NCBI GenBank assembly: GCA_027592785.1 | Contig: JAQCLD010000005.1 | Location: 17,332 to 81,331 of the forward strand | From: Acidobacteriota bacterium | GTDB lineage: Bacteria > Acidobacteriota > Terriglobia > Bryobacterales > UBA6623 | Direction: 5' to 3' | Length of the DNA: 64,000 nucleotides | Part shown: piece by piece, positions 48,837 through 57,651 of the stretch | Numbering within the stretch: position 1 is the first letter of the stretch | Layout: each line of letters opens with the position of its first letter | Position numbers and translations under genes: made by a program | The notes under the pieces: model-generated | The model's database searches: none | What the model was told of the DNA's origin: nothing | What the model saw: only the letters and a program-made list of their open reading frames with translations

Positions 48837-49451
48837 ATGCCCACGCTCCAAGAGCAATTCGGTCAAATTGACATCTATCTTTTTGACCAGCTTCTGAAAG
48901 GCCGAATCACGCCCGGCATGAAGATTCTAGATGCCGGGTGCGGCTCGGGCCGCAACATCGTCTACTTCCTGCGCGAAGGCTACGAAGTTTATGCTGCGGA
49001 CGCGGACGCAGAGGCCATCGATGGCGTTCGCTCCTTGGCTAAGTTGTACGCGCCCCAGCTGCCGGAGTCGAACTTTCAGCTCGGATCCGTCGAAGATTTG
49101 CCGTTCGAAGATGCCTGTACGGATGTGGTCATCTCCAACACCGTTCTCCATTTTGCCCTTGACGACGCGCACTTCCAGGCCATGTTGGATGGAACGTGGC
49201 GGGTCCTTAAACCCGGCGGGCTCTTCTTCAGCCGGCTCGGATCCGTGATCGGCATGGAGAGCCAGGTCAAGCAAATCCAAGGACGCCGCTACTGGTCGCC
49301 AGACGGTTCGGAGCTTTATCTGGTGGACGCCGCGCTGCTCGCCGCGCAAGCCGCTCGGATCGGCGGCGAGTTGGCCGACCCGCTTAAGACCACGGTCGTC
49401 CAAGACCTGCGCTCGATGACCACCTGGGTCCTGCGCAAGAAGCCGGTCTGA
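48837..49451 (+). CDS. class I SAM-dependent methyltransferase
   Basis: 204-residue predicted methyltransferase. Motif I MKILDAGCGSGRNIVYFLREG, acidic residue in VYAADADAEAID, then FQLGSVEDLPFEDACTDVVISNTVLHF and a WRVLKPGGLFFSR block. Typical of ubiE-like small-molecule methyltransferases, substrate unknown. The preceding 75 bases contain no clear ribosome binding site. Confidence 0.86.
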   Translation: MPTLQEQFGQIDIYLFDQLLKGRITPGMKILDAGCGSGRNIVYFLREGYEVYAADADAEAIDGVRSLAKLYAPQLPESNFQLGSVEDLPFEDACTDVVISNTVLHFALDDAHFQAMLDGTWRVLKPGGLFFSRLGSVIGMESQVKQIQGRRYWSPDGSELYLVDAALLAAQAARIGGELADPLKTTVVQDLRSMTTWVLRKKPV

Positions 49452-49577
49452 GCAAAAGGCGCTTGGCTTCATCGTTCCGCAGGTCCATCTTTCATAAGTC
49501 GGCTTCGTCGCCGGATCCTAGCTGCAATTCCAATAAGTACCCTCGAACCATTTCGATATGAAGTACCGTGCTAGGGA

Positions 49578-50369
49578 ATGGCTCTCATTGACTCGCACTG
49601 CCACCTCGACAACAAGGCCTTCGACGAAGACCGCGACGCTGTGCTGGACGCCGCTCGCGCCGCCGGCGTAGAAGGCTTCTTGGCGATCGGCACAGGCGAC
49701 GGCCCGCCCGATCTCGAAGTCGCCGTCCGGCTGGCCGATGCCCACCCCGACATTTGGGCTACGGTCGGGGTCCACCCGCACGATGCGGCCAAGGTGGGTG
49801 CAGGCACGGTCGCTGAGTTGCGTGAACTTTGCGCTCACCCCAAAGTGATCGGCATCGGCGAGATTGGCCTGGACTACCACTACGACCACTCGCCGCGCGA
49901 AGTGCAGCGCCGGGTCTTTGTTGAGCAGTTGGCCCTTGCTGAAGAGCGCAAGATCCCGATTACGATCCACACTCGTGAAGCCTGGGCCGACACGCTCGAC
50001 CTGCTGCGAACGCATTGGGCGCCGGCCGGGTTGCCCGGTATCATGCACTGTTTCACCGGCACGGCGGAGCAGGCCCAGGCCTGTCTCGATATGGGCTTTT
50101 ACATCTCGATGGCGGGCGTGGTCACCTTCAAACGCAATGACGATTTGCGTGAGGCGGCCAAGATCGTCCCGGCCGACCGTTTGTTAGTCGAGACCGACTC
50201 CCCGTATCTAACGCCCGAACCCTATCGCAAGATTCGCCGCAATGAACCGAAGTTCGTCATCGACACGGCCCGACGGCTAGCTGAGATTCGCGGCGAGGAA
50301 TTCGCCGATCTGGCCCGCTCCACAACCGCTAACTTCCGCCGCTTGTTTGGTTTGCAGGCGTCTAGCTGA
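49578..50369 (+). CDS. tatD: TatD family metal-dependent hydrolase
   Basis: 263-residue dinuclear metal hydrolase of the TatD/YcfH family, members of which have DNase and D-aminoacyl-tRNA-type activities. Seen: ALIDSHCHLD at the N-terminus (His-x-His), VGVHPHDA, IGEIGLDYHY (Glu and Asp), TIHTREAWAD (His), MHCFTGT (His), and LVETDSPYL with the final Asp. Leads a plus-strand cluster with the polyprenyl synthase. Confidence 0.94.
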   Translation: MALIDSHCHLDNKAFDEDRDAVLDAARAAGVEGFLAIGTGDGPPDLEVAVRLADAHPDIWATVGVHPHDAAKVGAGTVAELRELCAHPKVIGIGEIGLDYHYDHSPREVQRRVFVEQLALAEERKIPITIHTREAWADTLDLLRTHWAPAGLPGIMHCFTGTAEQAQACLDMGFYISMAGVVTFKRNDDLREAAKIVPADRLLVETDSPYLTPEPYRKIRRNEPKFVIDTARRLAEIRGEEFADLARSTTANFRRLFGLQASS

Positions 50370-50392
50370 AAGGCTAAACTTAGGTTTCTCTC

Positions 50393-51397
50393 GTGTCCAC
50401 GCCCGCTTCACGGACGGCGCCGCTCACGCGTGCCGAAGTCATGGCCCTGGTTGCCGCCGACCTCATCAAGGTCGAGAAGGCGATCGAACTCGATACCGTT
50501 TGCTCGGTGGAAGCGGTGACGGCGATCTCCCATCACCTGCAATCAAGCGGCGGCAAACGGCTGCGTCCCGTGTTAGTACTGCTGATCGCCCGGGCGCTCG
50601 GTTCGACCGACGACTCCGCGATCCGTCTCGGAGCGGTCACCGAGATCGTGCATACGGCGACGCTGGTTCACGACGACGTCATCGACGAAGCGACGGTGCG
50701 CCGCGGCAAGCCTTCCACCAACCAGCGCTGGGGCAACCAAGCCAGCGTACTGGCGGGCGATTGGCTCTACATGCAGGCCTTCCACCTGACGCTGCAAGAG
50801 CGTCAGTTCCGCTTGCTTGATCTACTGATCGAGTTGACCCAAACGATGGTCGAAGGCGAACTGATGCAGAGCGAACTGGTCGGCCGCGTTGACGTGAGCG
50901 AGCAAGAGTACCTGGAACTGGTGCATCGCAAGACGGCTTGCCTGTTCTCGGTTTGCGCGCGCTTCGGGGCCCTGGCCGCCGGCGCCGACGAAGAACTGGA
51001 GAATCGTTGCGGCGACTATGGCTGGAACTTAGGCATGGCCTTCCAACTGACCGACGATCTGCTCGACTTCTACGCCACCGAGGAGGCTCTCGGCAAACCG
51101 GTCGCCAACGATTTGCGCGAAGGCAAGGTCACTTTGCCGCTGATCTTGGCGTTAAATAGCTGTTCAGCCGAAGAGCGCGAACAAGTCGCGACAGTCATTC
51201 GCGACGGCGGCTACCAAGGGACGCCTGCGTCGAATATCGCCGCATTGCTCGACCGTTACGGTTCAGCTGAAGCTGTGCAGCGCCGCGCGGCTGACTACAT
51301 CGAAACGGCCGTCGAGGCTCTCGGGCCTCTCGCGGAAACGCCCCACAAACGTGCGCTCATTTCGATCGCCGATTGGATAGTCGACCGCCAGGTCTAA
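50393..51397 (+). CDS. ispB: polyprenyl diphosphate synthase
   Basis: Long-chain all-trans prenyl diphosphate synthase, 334 residues, making the side chain of quinones. Two Asp-rich motifs: LVHDDVIDEA (DDxxD, about 85) and QLTDDLLDFY (DDxxD, about 213). GKRLRPVL and GDWLY are also typical. It is probably an octaprenyl or solanesyl synthase by length; the exact chain length is not determined from sequence. Start GTG at 50393; the CYTH gene follows its TAA with no gap. Confidence 0.92.
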   Translation: MSTPASRTAPLTRAEVMALVAADLIKVEKAIELDTVCSVEAVTAISHHLQSSGGKRLRPVLVLLIARALGSTDDSAIRLGAVTEIVHTATLVHDDVIDEATVRRGKPSTNQRWGNQASVLAGDWLYMQAFHLTLQERQFRLLDLLIELTQTMVEGELMQSELVGRVDVSEQEYLELVHRKTACLFSVCARFGALAAGADEELENRCGDYGWNLGMAFQLTDDLLDFYATEEALGKPVANDLREGKVTLPLILALNSCSAEEREQVATVIRDGGYQGTPASNIAALLDRYGSAEAVQRRAADYIETAVEALGPLAETPHKRALISIADWIVDRQV

Positions 51398-51946
51398 ATG
51401 CTCGAAACCGAAGTCAAGCTGCGTCTAGCTGACGCCGCCGCATTTCGTTCCCTGCTCATCGAACACGGCTGGCAGCCCGACACGCAAGTCTTCGAGCGCA
51501 ATACCGTTTTTGACACGCCGACCGCAGAGCTGCTCGGTAGCGGACGACTGCTGCGCATCCGGCAGATTGACGATCGAGCGATTATCACAGTCAAATTGCC
51601 GGCGGCCTCGAACGGTCCGCATAAGGTTCGCGAGGAGCACCAGTTCGAGACAAACGGCGTCGAGCAGGCCCGGCAGGTTTTTCTGGGTCTCGGCTATGAG
51701 CCGTCGTGGATTTACGAGAAGCGCCGGACGACGTTTCGCAAGGACGGCGAAGAGGGCATCATCGAAGTCGACGAAACGCCCATCGGCGACTACACCGAGA
51801 TGGAAGGGGACGCTGGCTGGATCGACCGCACGGCGGCGGCATTGGGCTTCTCGGAGGCCGACTACCTGGTCGATACCTATCGCACTTTGTTCGAAGCGTG
51901 GTTAGCGCGGACCGGCAGCAACGTCACTCATATGACGTTCGACTAG
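51398..51946 (+). CDS. CYTH domain protein (class IV adenylate cyclase/thiamine triphosphatase-like)
   Basis: 182 residues. Seen: N-terminal LETEVKLRL (the ExExK motif of the triphosphate tunnel), then FERNTVFDTP, RLLRIRQIDDRAIITVK, IYEKRRTTFRK, IIEVDETPIGDYTEMEG, each a charged strand lining a tunnel fold. CYTH proteins act on triphosphorylated substrates. The product could be an adenylate cyclase, thiamine triphosphatase or inorganic triphosphatase. It follows ispB directly (TAA-ATG), and its 3' end overlaps the convergent P-loop kinase by 45 bases. Confidence 0.88.
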   Translation: MLETEVKLRLADAAAFRSLLIEHGWQPDTQVFERNTVFDTPTAELLGSGRLLRIRQIDDRAIITVKLPAASNGPHKVREEHQFETNGVEQARQVFLGLGYEPSWIYEKRRTTFRKDGEEGIIEVDETPIGDYTEMEGDAGWIDRTAAALGFSEADYLVDTYRTLFEAWLARTGSNVTHMTFD

Positions 51947-52411
51947 TAGCGCCGCTTCATCCGCACTCAGCGCATCGGTATCGACGACCAGGTCGGCAGC
52001 GATGGGGTCGGAGGCGTCGCGAAGCCTGAGGTACAAATCCGCTGAGCGGTCGGGCGCGAGGTGCTGCGCATCTCTGGCTATTCGCCCGAGGGCCGTTTGT
52101 TCCGAGCAGCGGCATTCGACGATCAACACGGGCAGCGGAAATCTGCGCAGACGCTCGACCTGGCGCCGCTTGGAGAAGGTGCGGCCGTCGAGGATGACGG
52201 ACTTGGTCCCGGCGCCTAGGAGATCTTCGGCTTGCTGCAAGAGGCTCTCGACGACGGCGTCGTTCTCGGCGTCGGAGTACTGTGTGCGGCCCGGCAGCAG
52301 CGCCGCGCGAGCGTTATCCTTGTTGAGAACGGGAGAGCCGGTCAGCCGCTCGAGCGCCTCGGCCAAAGTTGTCTTTCCCGAACCGGGCAAGCCTGCCAAA
52401 GCGATCAGCAC
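51902..52411 (-). CDS. P-loop kinase (AAA_33 type)
   Basis: 169-residue ATP-binding protein. Walker A: LAGLPGSGKTTLAEAL (residues 5-20). VILDGRTFSKRRQVER has the Walker-B-like DG, and CRCSEQTALGRIARD a lid-like Arg pair. It resembles small kinases of the AAA_33 family acting on nucleosides, gluconate or phosphotransferase substrates; substrate unknown. Convergent with and overlapping the CYTH gene; divergent from the VWA gene by 53 bases. Confidence 0.83.
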   Translation of the reverse strand: MLIALAGLPGSGKTTLAEALERLTGSPVLNKDNARAALLPGRTQYSDAENDAVVESLLQQAEDLLGAGTKSVILDGRTFSKRRQVERLRRFPLPVLIVECRCSEQTALGRIARDAQHLAPDRSADLYLRLRDASDPIAADLVVDTDALSADEAALLVERHMSDVAAGPR

Positions 52412-52464
52412 GACTCTAGTTTCGCTGGCGGCGCAACCTTCGACGTGCGCCGGGCGTCCATCAA

Positions 52465-53439
52465 ATGTCTATGAATCTCAAACCACTGTTGGTACTCGCC
52501 GCATTTGCGTTGTCGTGGCCTGCGTCCGCGCAGGATGAACCGCAGGACACGATCATCAGCGTCGACGTTCAAGTCGTGAATGTCTTGGCGACGGTACGGG
52601 ACAAAGACGGCGTGTTGGTGAGCAACCTGACGCAGGGCGACTTCGAGTTGTACGAAGACGGCGTGTTGCAAGACATCCAGTACTTCACCCGTCAGGCGGA
52701 CTTACCGCTGACGATCGGCTTGTTGGTCGACACATCGGTCAGCCAGCAGAACTTGATCTACGAGGAGCGCACGGCGGGATACCGCTTTTTCGATAAGGTC
52801 TTGCGCATCGAGAGGGACCTAGCGTTCCTGATGAGCTTCGATATCGATGTCGAGCTGTTACAGGATCTGACGGCGGCCAAACCCTTGCTGCAAGACGGAC
52901 TCGAGAGATTGGAAGTGCAGGGGTCTAGCGGCGGAGTCGTGACGCCGGGAACCGTGCCGCAAAACGGCAAGCCGGTTGGGACGGCCATGTTCGACGGGAT
53001 TTACCTGGCCGCCACCGAAATGCTGAAAGGCCAGGCTGGCCGCAAGGCCCTTGTGCTGGTGACCGACGGCTATGACTACGGCAGCAAGGTCGATATCGAA
53101 GAGGCGATTGAAGCGTCTCAGCGGTCTGACGTGATCGTCTTTTCCGTTCGCTATTACGACACTCGTTTTTACCAGGGAGCGGCGGTCATCGGCGGCGGTC
53201 GCAGCGACCTGCGTCGATTGTCGAGAAGCACCGGCGGGGACACGTATGAGGTCAAGCGCAGGCAAACGCTGGATCAAATCTTCGATGACATCAACAACGT
53301 CGTGCGCAACCAGTATTCGATCGGTTATTCGCCGAAACGCGATCTCTCCGAGACCGGATTCCGCAAACTTGAACTCAAGCTCAAAAACAAGCGGCTAGAA
53401 GCCCAAACCAGAGAGGGGTATTACCCGTCTGAGCTTTAG
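52465..53439 (+). CDS. VWFA-related acidobacterial domain protein (TIGR03436)
   Basis: 324-residue exported protein with a signal peptide (about 4-20, ending ASA). A VWA domain covers about 85-300; the MIDAS motif is GLLVDTSVSQQN (DxSxS). The N-terminal part DTIISVDVQVVNVLATVRDKDG and LTQGDFELYEDGVLQDI is the lineage-typical VWFA-related block. The tail has IGYSPKRDLSETGFRKLELKLK. It likely binds protein partners on the cell envelope; function unknown. Confidence 0.92.
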   Translation: MSMNLKPLLVLAAFALSWPASAQDEPQDTIISVDVQVVNVLATVRDKDGVLVSNLTQGDFELYEDGVLQDIQYFTRQADLPLTIGLLVDTSVSQQNLIYEERTAGYRFFDKVLRIERDLAFLMSFDIDVELLQDLTAAKPLLQDGLERLEVQGSSGGVVTPGTVPQNGKPVGTAMFDGIYLAATEMLKGQAGRKALVLVTDGYDYGSKVDIEEAIEASQRSDVIVFSVRYYDTRFYQGAAVIGGGRSDLRRLSRSTGGDTYEVKRRQTLDQIFDDINNVVRNQYSIGYSPKRDLSETGFRKLELKLKNKRLEAQTREGYYPSEL

Positions 53440-53491
53440 GGCGTGCAGTTCTTGCTGGCCATCGCGCCGTGCTAGAATTTCAATTAACTTC

Positions 53492-54403
53492 ATGAAAATA
53501 AGACAGTTCGTTACGATTATTGGCTTGGCAGCCGGACTGGGGACGGGATTGCCCGCGCAGATCACCGTCGGCGTGACTGAGGTCCCCGCGGCTAAGGACC
53601 GGGTGGTCATTTCTGTGTTGGGCGTGGAGTACACGCGAGAGGAAGTGGACCGGCTGCGGCGCTACTTGCCGCCGGAGTTCCGCGGCCAAACTCAGAACAT
53701 GACGAACAAGAGCTTTTTGGAATCGTTCGGATTCATGCAGGCTCTAGCGGCAAAGGCTAAAGAAGAAGGCGTGCTCGAGCGGGAGCCTTATAGGACGCAG
53801 AGGCAGTTCAACGAGACGAGCTTCTTGGGCAACAGCTATCTGCAGATGATCAGCTCTTCGATGAAGATCAGCGACGAGGACAAGCAGGCGTTCTACGATG
53901 CGAATCCGAACCAGTTCCAAGAAGTGCAGGTGTCGGCGATCTACGTCAATTTCTCGCCGGTGCCCGAGCTGGCCGAGAAGCAAGGCAAGCCGGTAGTCCT
54001 CGAGAGTGCTGCTTTGGAGAAAGCGCAGGGCCTCCACGCGCAGGCGGTTGCCGGGGCTGATTTTGAACAGCTTGCCCGCGAGAACTCCGATGATCAAGCT
54101 TCAGCCGCGAAGGGCGGCGACTTAGGCTATTTCAAACCTGCCGATCCGCTTGCGCCTGCAATCAAGAACGTCGTTTTTGCGATGGAAGTCGGCGATACGT
54201 CCGAGCCGGTCAAGGACAGCGCGCGTTTTTACGTATTTCGGGTAACGGACAAACGTCCGCGTCCTTTCGCTGACGCCGAAGAGGAAATCGAGAAAGCGCT
54301 ATCGAACGCTAGGTTAATGCAGCGTCTGGACGCGATCCGCGCGGAGATCAAGATTAATGCGGCCGATGCGGAGTGGCTCGATAAGGTTCCGGGCAAGAAC
54401 TAG
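53492..54403 (+). CDS. PpiC-type peptidyl-prolyl isomerase
   Basis: 303-residue periplasmic or surface foldase. A signal peptide (3-22) is followed by a SurA-like N-terminal helical part and a parvulin domain at about 145-255 (VQVSAIYVNFSP, FEQLARENSDDQASAAKGGDLGYF split over its A-R-x-x-S-D and GGDLGY motifs, and VGDTSEPVKDSARFYVFRVTD). It probably assists folding of outer-membrane or exported proteins. It follows the VWA gene on the same strand after 52 bases. Confidence 0.9.
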   Translation: MKIRQFVTIIGLAAGLGTGLPAQITVGVTEVPAAKDRVVISVLGVEYTREEVDRLRRYLPPEFRGQTQNMTNKSFLESFGFMQALAAKAKEEGVLEREPYRTQRQFNETSFLGNSYLQMISSSMKISDEDKQAFYDANPNQFQEVQVSAIYVNFSPVPELAEKQGKPVVLESAALEKAQGLHAQAVAGADFEQLARENSDDQASAAKGGDLGYFKPADPLAPAIKNVVFAMEVGDTSEPVKDSARFYVFRVTDKRPRPFADAEEEIEKALSNARLMQRLDAIRAEIKINAADAEWLDKVPGKN

Positions 54404-54415
54404 AGGCAGGACACC

Positions 54416-55258
54416 CTAAAGTGCGCCGAGCTGCTGCCACTCGTTGAGCTGCTGCTTGACGGCTGCGGCGGCCTGTGCATTCGGATCCAATTCCAGGTAA
54501 AGCTTAAAGGCCTCGGCGGCCTCCGCGAGCTGTCCGCGCTTGGCGTAAATGAGACCCATGAACAGATGAGTTTGCGGGAACTGTTTGGCGGCTTCGGCAT
54601 CATTCTGGATTTCGCGAAAGAGTACAATCGCTTCGTCGTCACGACCTGATTCGTAGGCGCACCCGGCTTGATACCAGCGCATCTTGGCGACCAACGGATT
54701 GATGTCGAGCACAAACTTGGCCAACTCGGTCGCGTGGTCCCAATCTTCCTTGGCCATGTACAGCCAAACCAGAGCGTCATAGGGCGGAAGGTAGCGTTCG
54801 ACCAGCTCCACGGATTTCTCCAAGGCTGCGATGGCTCCGTCGGGGTCCCCGGTGTCGGCTTTCAGCTGTCCGAGTTTGGTCCATGCGGCTGCGTACTCGG
54901 GGTATTCCGCGACAGCCTCCTCAAGGTACTGACCGGCCCTAGCGAGGTTGACGGGACGGCCTTTGTCGATCTGTCTCACCGCCTTGTCGTACGCGGCCCG
55001 AGCTTTCTTCGGCGCGGCCAGAGACGTGGCGCTGACGACGGCGTCCGCTCCCAAAGGATTTGGGGTGTCCGTGCGGCCCCCTGAGCCTATCGACCGTTGC
55101 TCCGACGCTGTCCGTCTTCGGGCGCTAGCCACCTGCGGATCTACCCGGTGTGGATTGTAGAAGACGGTGTCGGTGCTGCTCTTTGGTGCTTGCGCCTGGG
55201 TGACCGCCAATATAACCGTTAACGAAACAACTAAGAGAATCAATCCTTTACGCAACAC
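54416..55258 (-). CDS. secreted TPR protein (paralogue 1)
   Basis: 280 residues. The signal peptide (MLRKGLILLVVSLTVILA) is followed by VVSATSLAAPKKARAAYDKAV and TPR units (about 110-275: AWTKLGQLKADTGDPDGAIAALEK, MRWYQAGCAYESGRDDEAIVLFREI, THLFMGLIYAKRGQLAEAAEAF). It is paralogous to the following gene, sharing the signal peptide and the VVSATSLAAPKKA start of the repeat region. The start is GTG at 55258, whereas the paralogue has ATG. It lacks the paralogue's Gly-rich and carboxypeptidase-like region. Confidence 0.87.
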   Translation of the reverse strand: MLRKGLILLVVSLTVILAVTQAQAPKSSTDTVFYNPHRVDPQVASARRRTASEQRSIGSGGRTDTPNPLGADAVVSATSLAAPKKARAAYDKAVRQIDKGRPVNLARAGQYLEEAVAEYPEYAAAWTKLGQLKADTGDPDGAIAALEKSVELVERYLPPYDALVWLYMAKEDWDHATELAKFVLDINPLVAKMRWYQAGCAYESGRDDEAIVLFREIQNDAEAAKQFPQTHLFMGLIYAKRGQLAEAAEAFKLYLELDPNAQAAAAVKQQLNEWQQLGAL

Positions 55259-55363
55259 CGGGCGGGCAATCGGAGTTTATCACGGGCCAGGCGAAGCGCC
55301 AAGCAACGGTGAGGGGCAGAATGGCTCAGCAACGTTTGCGGAACAAACTAGCGCGCCCCCCGC

Positions 55364-56629
55364 CTAAATGATGCCGAGCTGCTCCAACTCGTTGAGTTGC
55401 TTCTTAATGGCCTCGGCGGCCTGTGCAGCCGGAACCAGTTCTAGGTAGCGATTGTAGGCTGCGGCTGCCTCGCCGAACTGGCCGCGCTTGGCGTAAATCA
55501 GACCCATGATGTGGTGGGACTGCGGGAACTGCTTGGCGGCTTCGGCGTCATTCTGAATTTCGCCTAGCAGCGAGATGGCATCGTCGTCGCGGCCCGTCTC
55601 GAAGTTGGATACTGCCTGGTACCAGCGCATCTTCGTATCCGCGGGATTCACGCTGAGGACAAACTTGGACAGCTCCGCGGCGTGCTCCCAGTCGCCCTTA
55701 CCGATGTACAGGCGAACGAGTGGCTCATAGGGGCGAATGTAGCGCGGGTCAGCGTCCACGGCCTTTTCGAGGGCTACGATGGCGCCGTCATTGTCGCCGC
55801 CCTGGGCCTTGGCCTGACCGAGCGTCGTCCAGGCCATCGCATACGCAGGGTATTCGCCGACAGCCTTCTCTAATTCTCCGATTGCCTTTTCGAGGTTGGC
55901 GGAAGGACCTTTACCCAGCTCCTTGATAGCTTTCGCGAACGAGGCTTTTGCCTTCTTAGGCGCGGCGAGAGAGGTGGCGCTGACGACAGCCGCTTGCATC
56001 CCACCCAAGGGAGTCAGAATGATCGTGCCGACCTCGGCGCGATCCATGGGACGGCGGCGGGTGAGAAAGATGGGATCCGAACGATAGCCTGAGGCATCGG
56101 CCTCAAGCTGGCAGCCGCTCAAATCGATGCCCATATTACTGCCCCCGAGGCTACCGAATACGCCTGTGCCGCCAAGACCTGTAGCCGCGCTCTGGCCGCC
56201 GGCGATCGAGGCGTCCATGACGGCGAACTGCTGATTTTGCCCAACCTGAAAACTAAAACGCCCTTTCGAATCGGTGTAGCCCTCGGGCGTCTTCTGCATG
56301 CCGCAGACGCGATTGATCATGATCGGTTCGATGGGGGCCTCGCCCGAGGCCAAAACGACGTTGCCCGAGAGAAAGATCGGGCGCTGCATCTGCTGCTGCT
56401 GTTGCTGCTGTTGCTGTCGTTGTTGTTGCCCGCCGAAGCCGCCATCGTTGTTGCCGCCTCCCGGGCGCCCGCCTCCTGGGTTCCCTCCGCCTGGGTTCCC
56501 GCCGCCCGGAGTCCCGCCGCCTGGAGTGCCGCCGCCTCCTCCAGCGCCTCCGCCCGCCGGAGCTTGCGCCTGCGCGGCCAGTGAGACGGTCAGCGAAATC
56601 GCTAGGAGAATCAATCCTTTACGCAACAT
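55364..56629 (-). CDS. secreted TPR protein with Gly-rich and poly-Gln segment (paralogue 2)
   Basis: 421 residues from ATG 56629. Signal peptide MLRKGLILLAISLTVSLAAQAQ, then a Gly/Pro repeat (GGGTPGGGNPGGG type, about 30-65), a run of Gln (about 70-85), a small beta domain resembling carboxypeptidase-regulatory modules (FLSGNVVLASGEAPIEPI, TDSKGRFSFQVG; about 92-210), and TPR units (about 215-415). It is paralogous with the gene at 54416-55258; the first 23 coding bases GAGAATCAATCC... are identical between the two loci. 55 and 56 kb copies are separated by about 100 bases. The upstream 5' end at 56650 is a longer alternative. Confidence 0.87.
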   Translation of the reverse strand: MLRKGLILLAISLTVSLAAQAQAPAGGGAGGGGGTPGGGTPGGGNPGGGNPGGGRPGGGNNDGGFGGQQQRQQQQQQQQQMQRPIFLSGNVVLASGEAPIEPIMINRVCGMQKTPEGYTDSKGRFSFQVGQNQQFAVMDASIAGGQSAATGLGGTGVFGSLGGSNMGIDLSGCQLEADASGYRSDPIFLTRRRPMDRAEVGTIILTPLGGMQAAVVSATSLAAPKKAKASFAKAIKELGKGPSANLEKAIGELEKAVGEYPAYAMAWTTLGQAKAQGGDNDGAIVALEKAVDADPRYIRPYEPLVRLYIGKGDWEHAAELSKFVLSVNPADTKMRWYQAVSNFETGRDDDAISLLGEIQNDAEAAKQFPQSHHIMGLIYAKRGQFGEAAAAYNRYLELVPAAQAAEAIKKQLNELEQLGII

Positions 56630-56721
56630 AGTCAGTGCCTCCGTGGGCAACCGCAGATTATCACAGCCTTAGCAAGGGACCAAGGCCCAACCCACCCGGA
56701 GTGAACAATGTTACGTGACGG

Positions 56722-57510
56722 CTAACCGCGCAAATAACGGCTTTGGAGCCAAGAGGTGAGCTTTTCGTACGCTTCATCGACCGTTTCCGCGTATTGAAAC
56801 AGGTCGACATCCTCGGCAGAGATCGTGCCCAAGTCGGCGAGCGCTTCGAGGTTCAGCACCTTCTTCCAGAACTTAGGTGCGTAGACGATTACCAGCACCT
56901 GCTTGCGCAGCTTGTTGGTTTGGACCAACGTGAGAATCTCCATCAGTTCGTCCAGAGTGCCGAAGCCGCCGGGGAATATGACCAGCGCCTTGCCCAGATA
57001 GGCGAACCAAAGCTTACGCATGAAGAAGTAGTGGAACTCGAACGAGAGTTCGGGGGTGATGTAGGGGTTCGGCTCTTGTTCGAACGGCAGCGAGATGTTG
57101 AAGCCGACAGACTGCCCGCCTGCTTCTTGAGCGCCACGATTGGCGGCCTCCATGATGCCGCCGCCTCCGCCGGTGCAGACGACGAAGTGGTGACCGGCTT
57201 CGCGGTTCTCGTCGGCCCATTCGGTGATGCGGCGCGATAGCTCCCTGGCGTCTTCGTAGTACTCGGCCCCACGAAGCAGCATCTCGGCTCGCTGCTTGGC
57301 CTCGGGCGTAGTGGCTTCGGCGGCGATGGCATTCGACGTCTCGAGATCTTTGAAGCGGGCCGAGCCAAAGAACACGATGGTGTCCTTGATGTCGAACCGA
57401 CGCAGACGGGCGCGAGGTTCCAGGTACTCGGAGAGGATGCGAATGGGCCTGGCCTCGGGGCCGTTCAAGAACTCCGGATTACGGTAAGCGCGCGGGGGGT
57501 GTTTGGACAT
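56722..57510 (-). CDS. LOG family protein (TIGR00730-like)
   Basis: 262-residue Rossmann-like protein of the lysine-decarboxylase-like/LOG family, members of which release cytokinin or 5'-nucleotide from riboside monophosphates. Seen: DTIVFFGSARFKD (the GSAR motif), VVCTGGGGGIMEAANRGA (nucleotide-binding) and VIFPGGFGTLDELMEIL (PGGxGTxxE). ATG at 57510 gives MSKHPPRAYRN, and GAGGAG lies ten bases upstream; 57585 is a longer alternative. Extra N-terminal residues of about 50 precede the core. Confidence 0.87.
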   Translation of the reverse strand: MSKHPPRAYRNPEFLNGPEARPIRILSEYLEPRARLRRFDIKDTIVFFGSARFKDLETSNAIAAEATTPEAKQRAEMLLRGAEYYEDARELSRRITEWADENREAGHHFVVCTGGGGGIMEAANRGAQEAGGQSVGFNISLPFEQEPNPYITPELSFEFHYFFMRKLWFAYLGKALVIFPGGFGTLDELMEILTLVQTNKLRKQVLVIVYAPKFWKKVLNLEALADLGTISAEDVDLFQYAETVDEAYEKLTSWLQSRYLRG

Positions 57511-57651
57511 ATAGCTGCGACTCCTCGGGAAACGATGAGCATAGCGCAGGGGGATGACGGCGCAAGGAACTGCCGCAGCGCGCAAAAAAGGGCGGGGCGC
57601 TCCGTGAAGCAGCCCCGCCTTGGAATCGGTGACCTAGTTAGCTCTTTTCAG

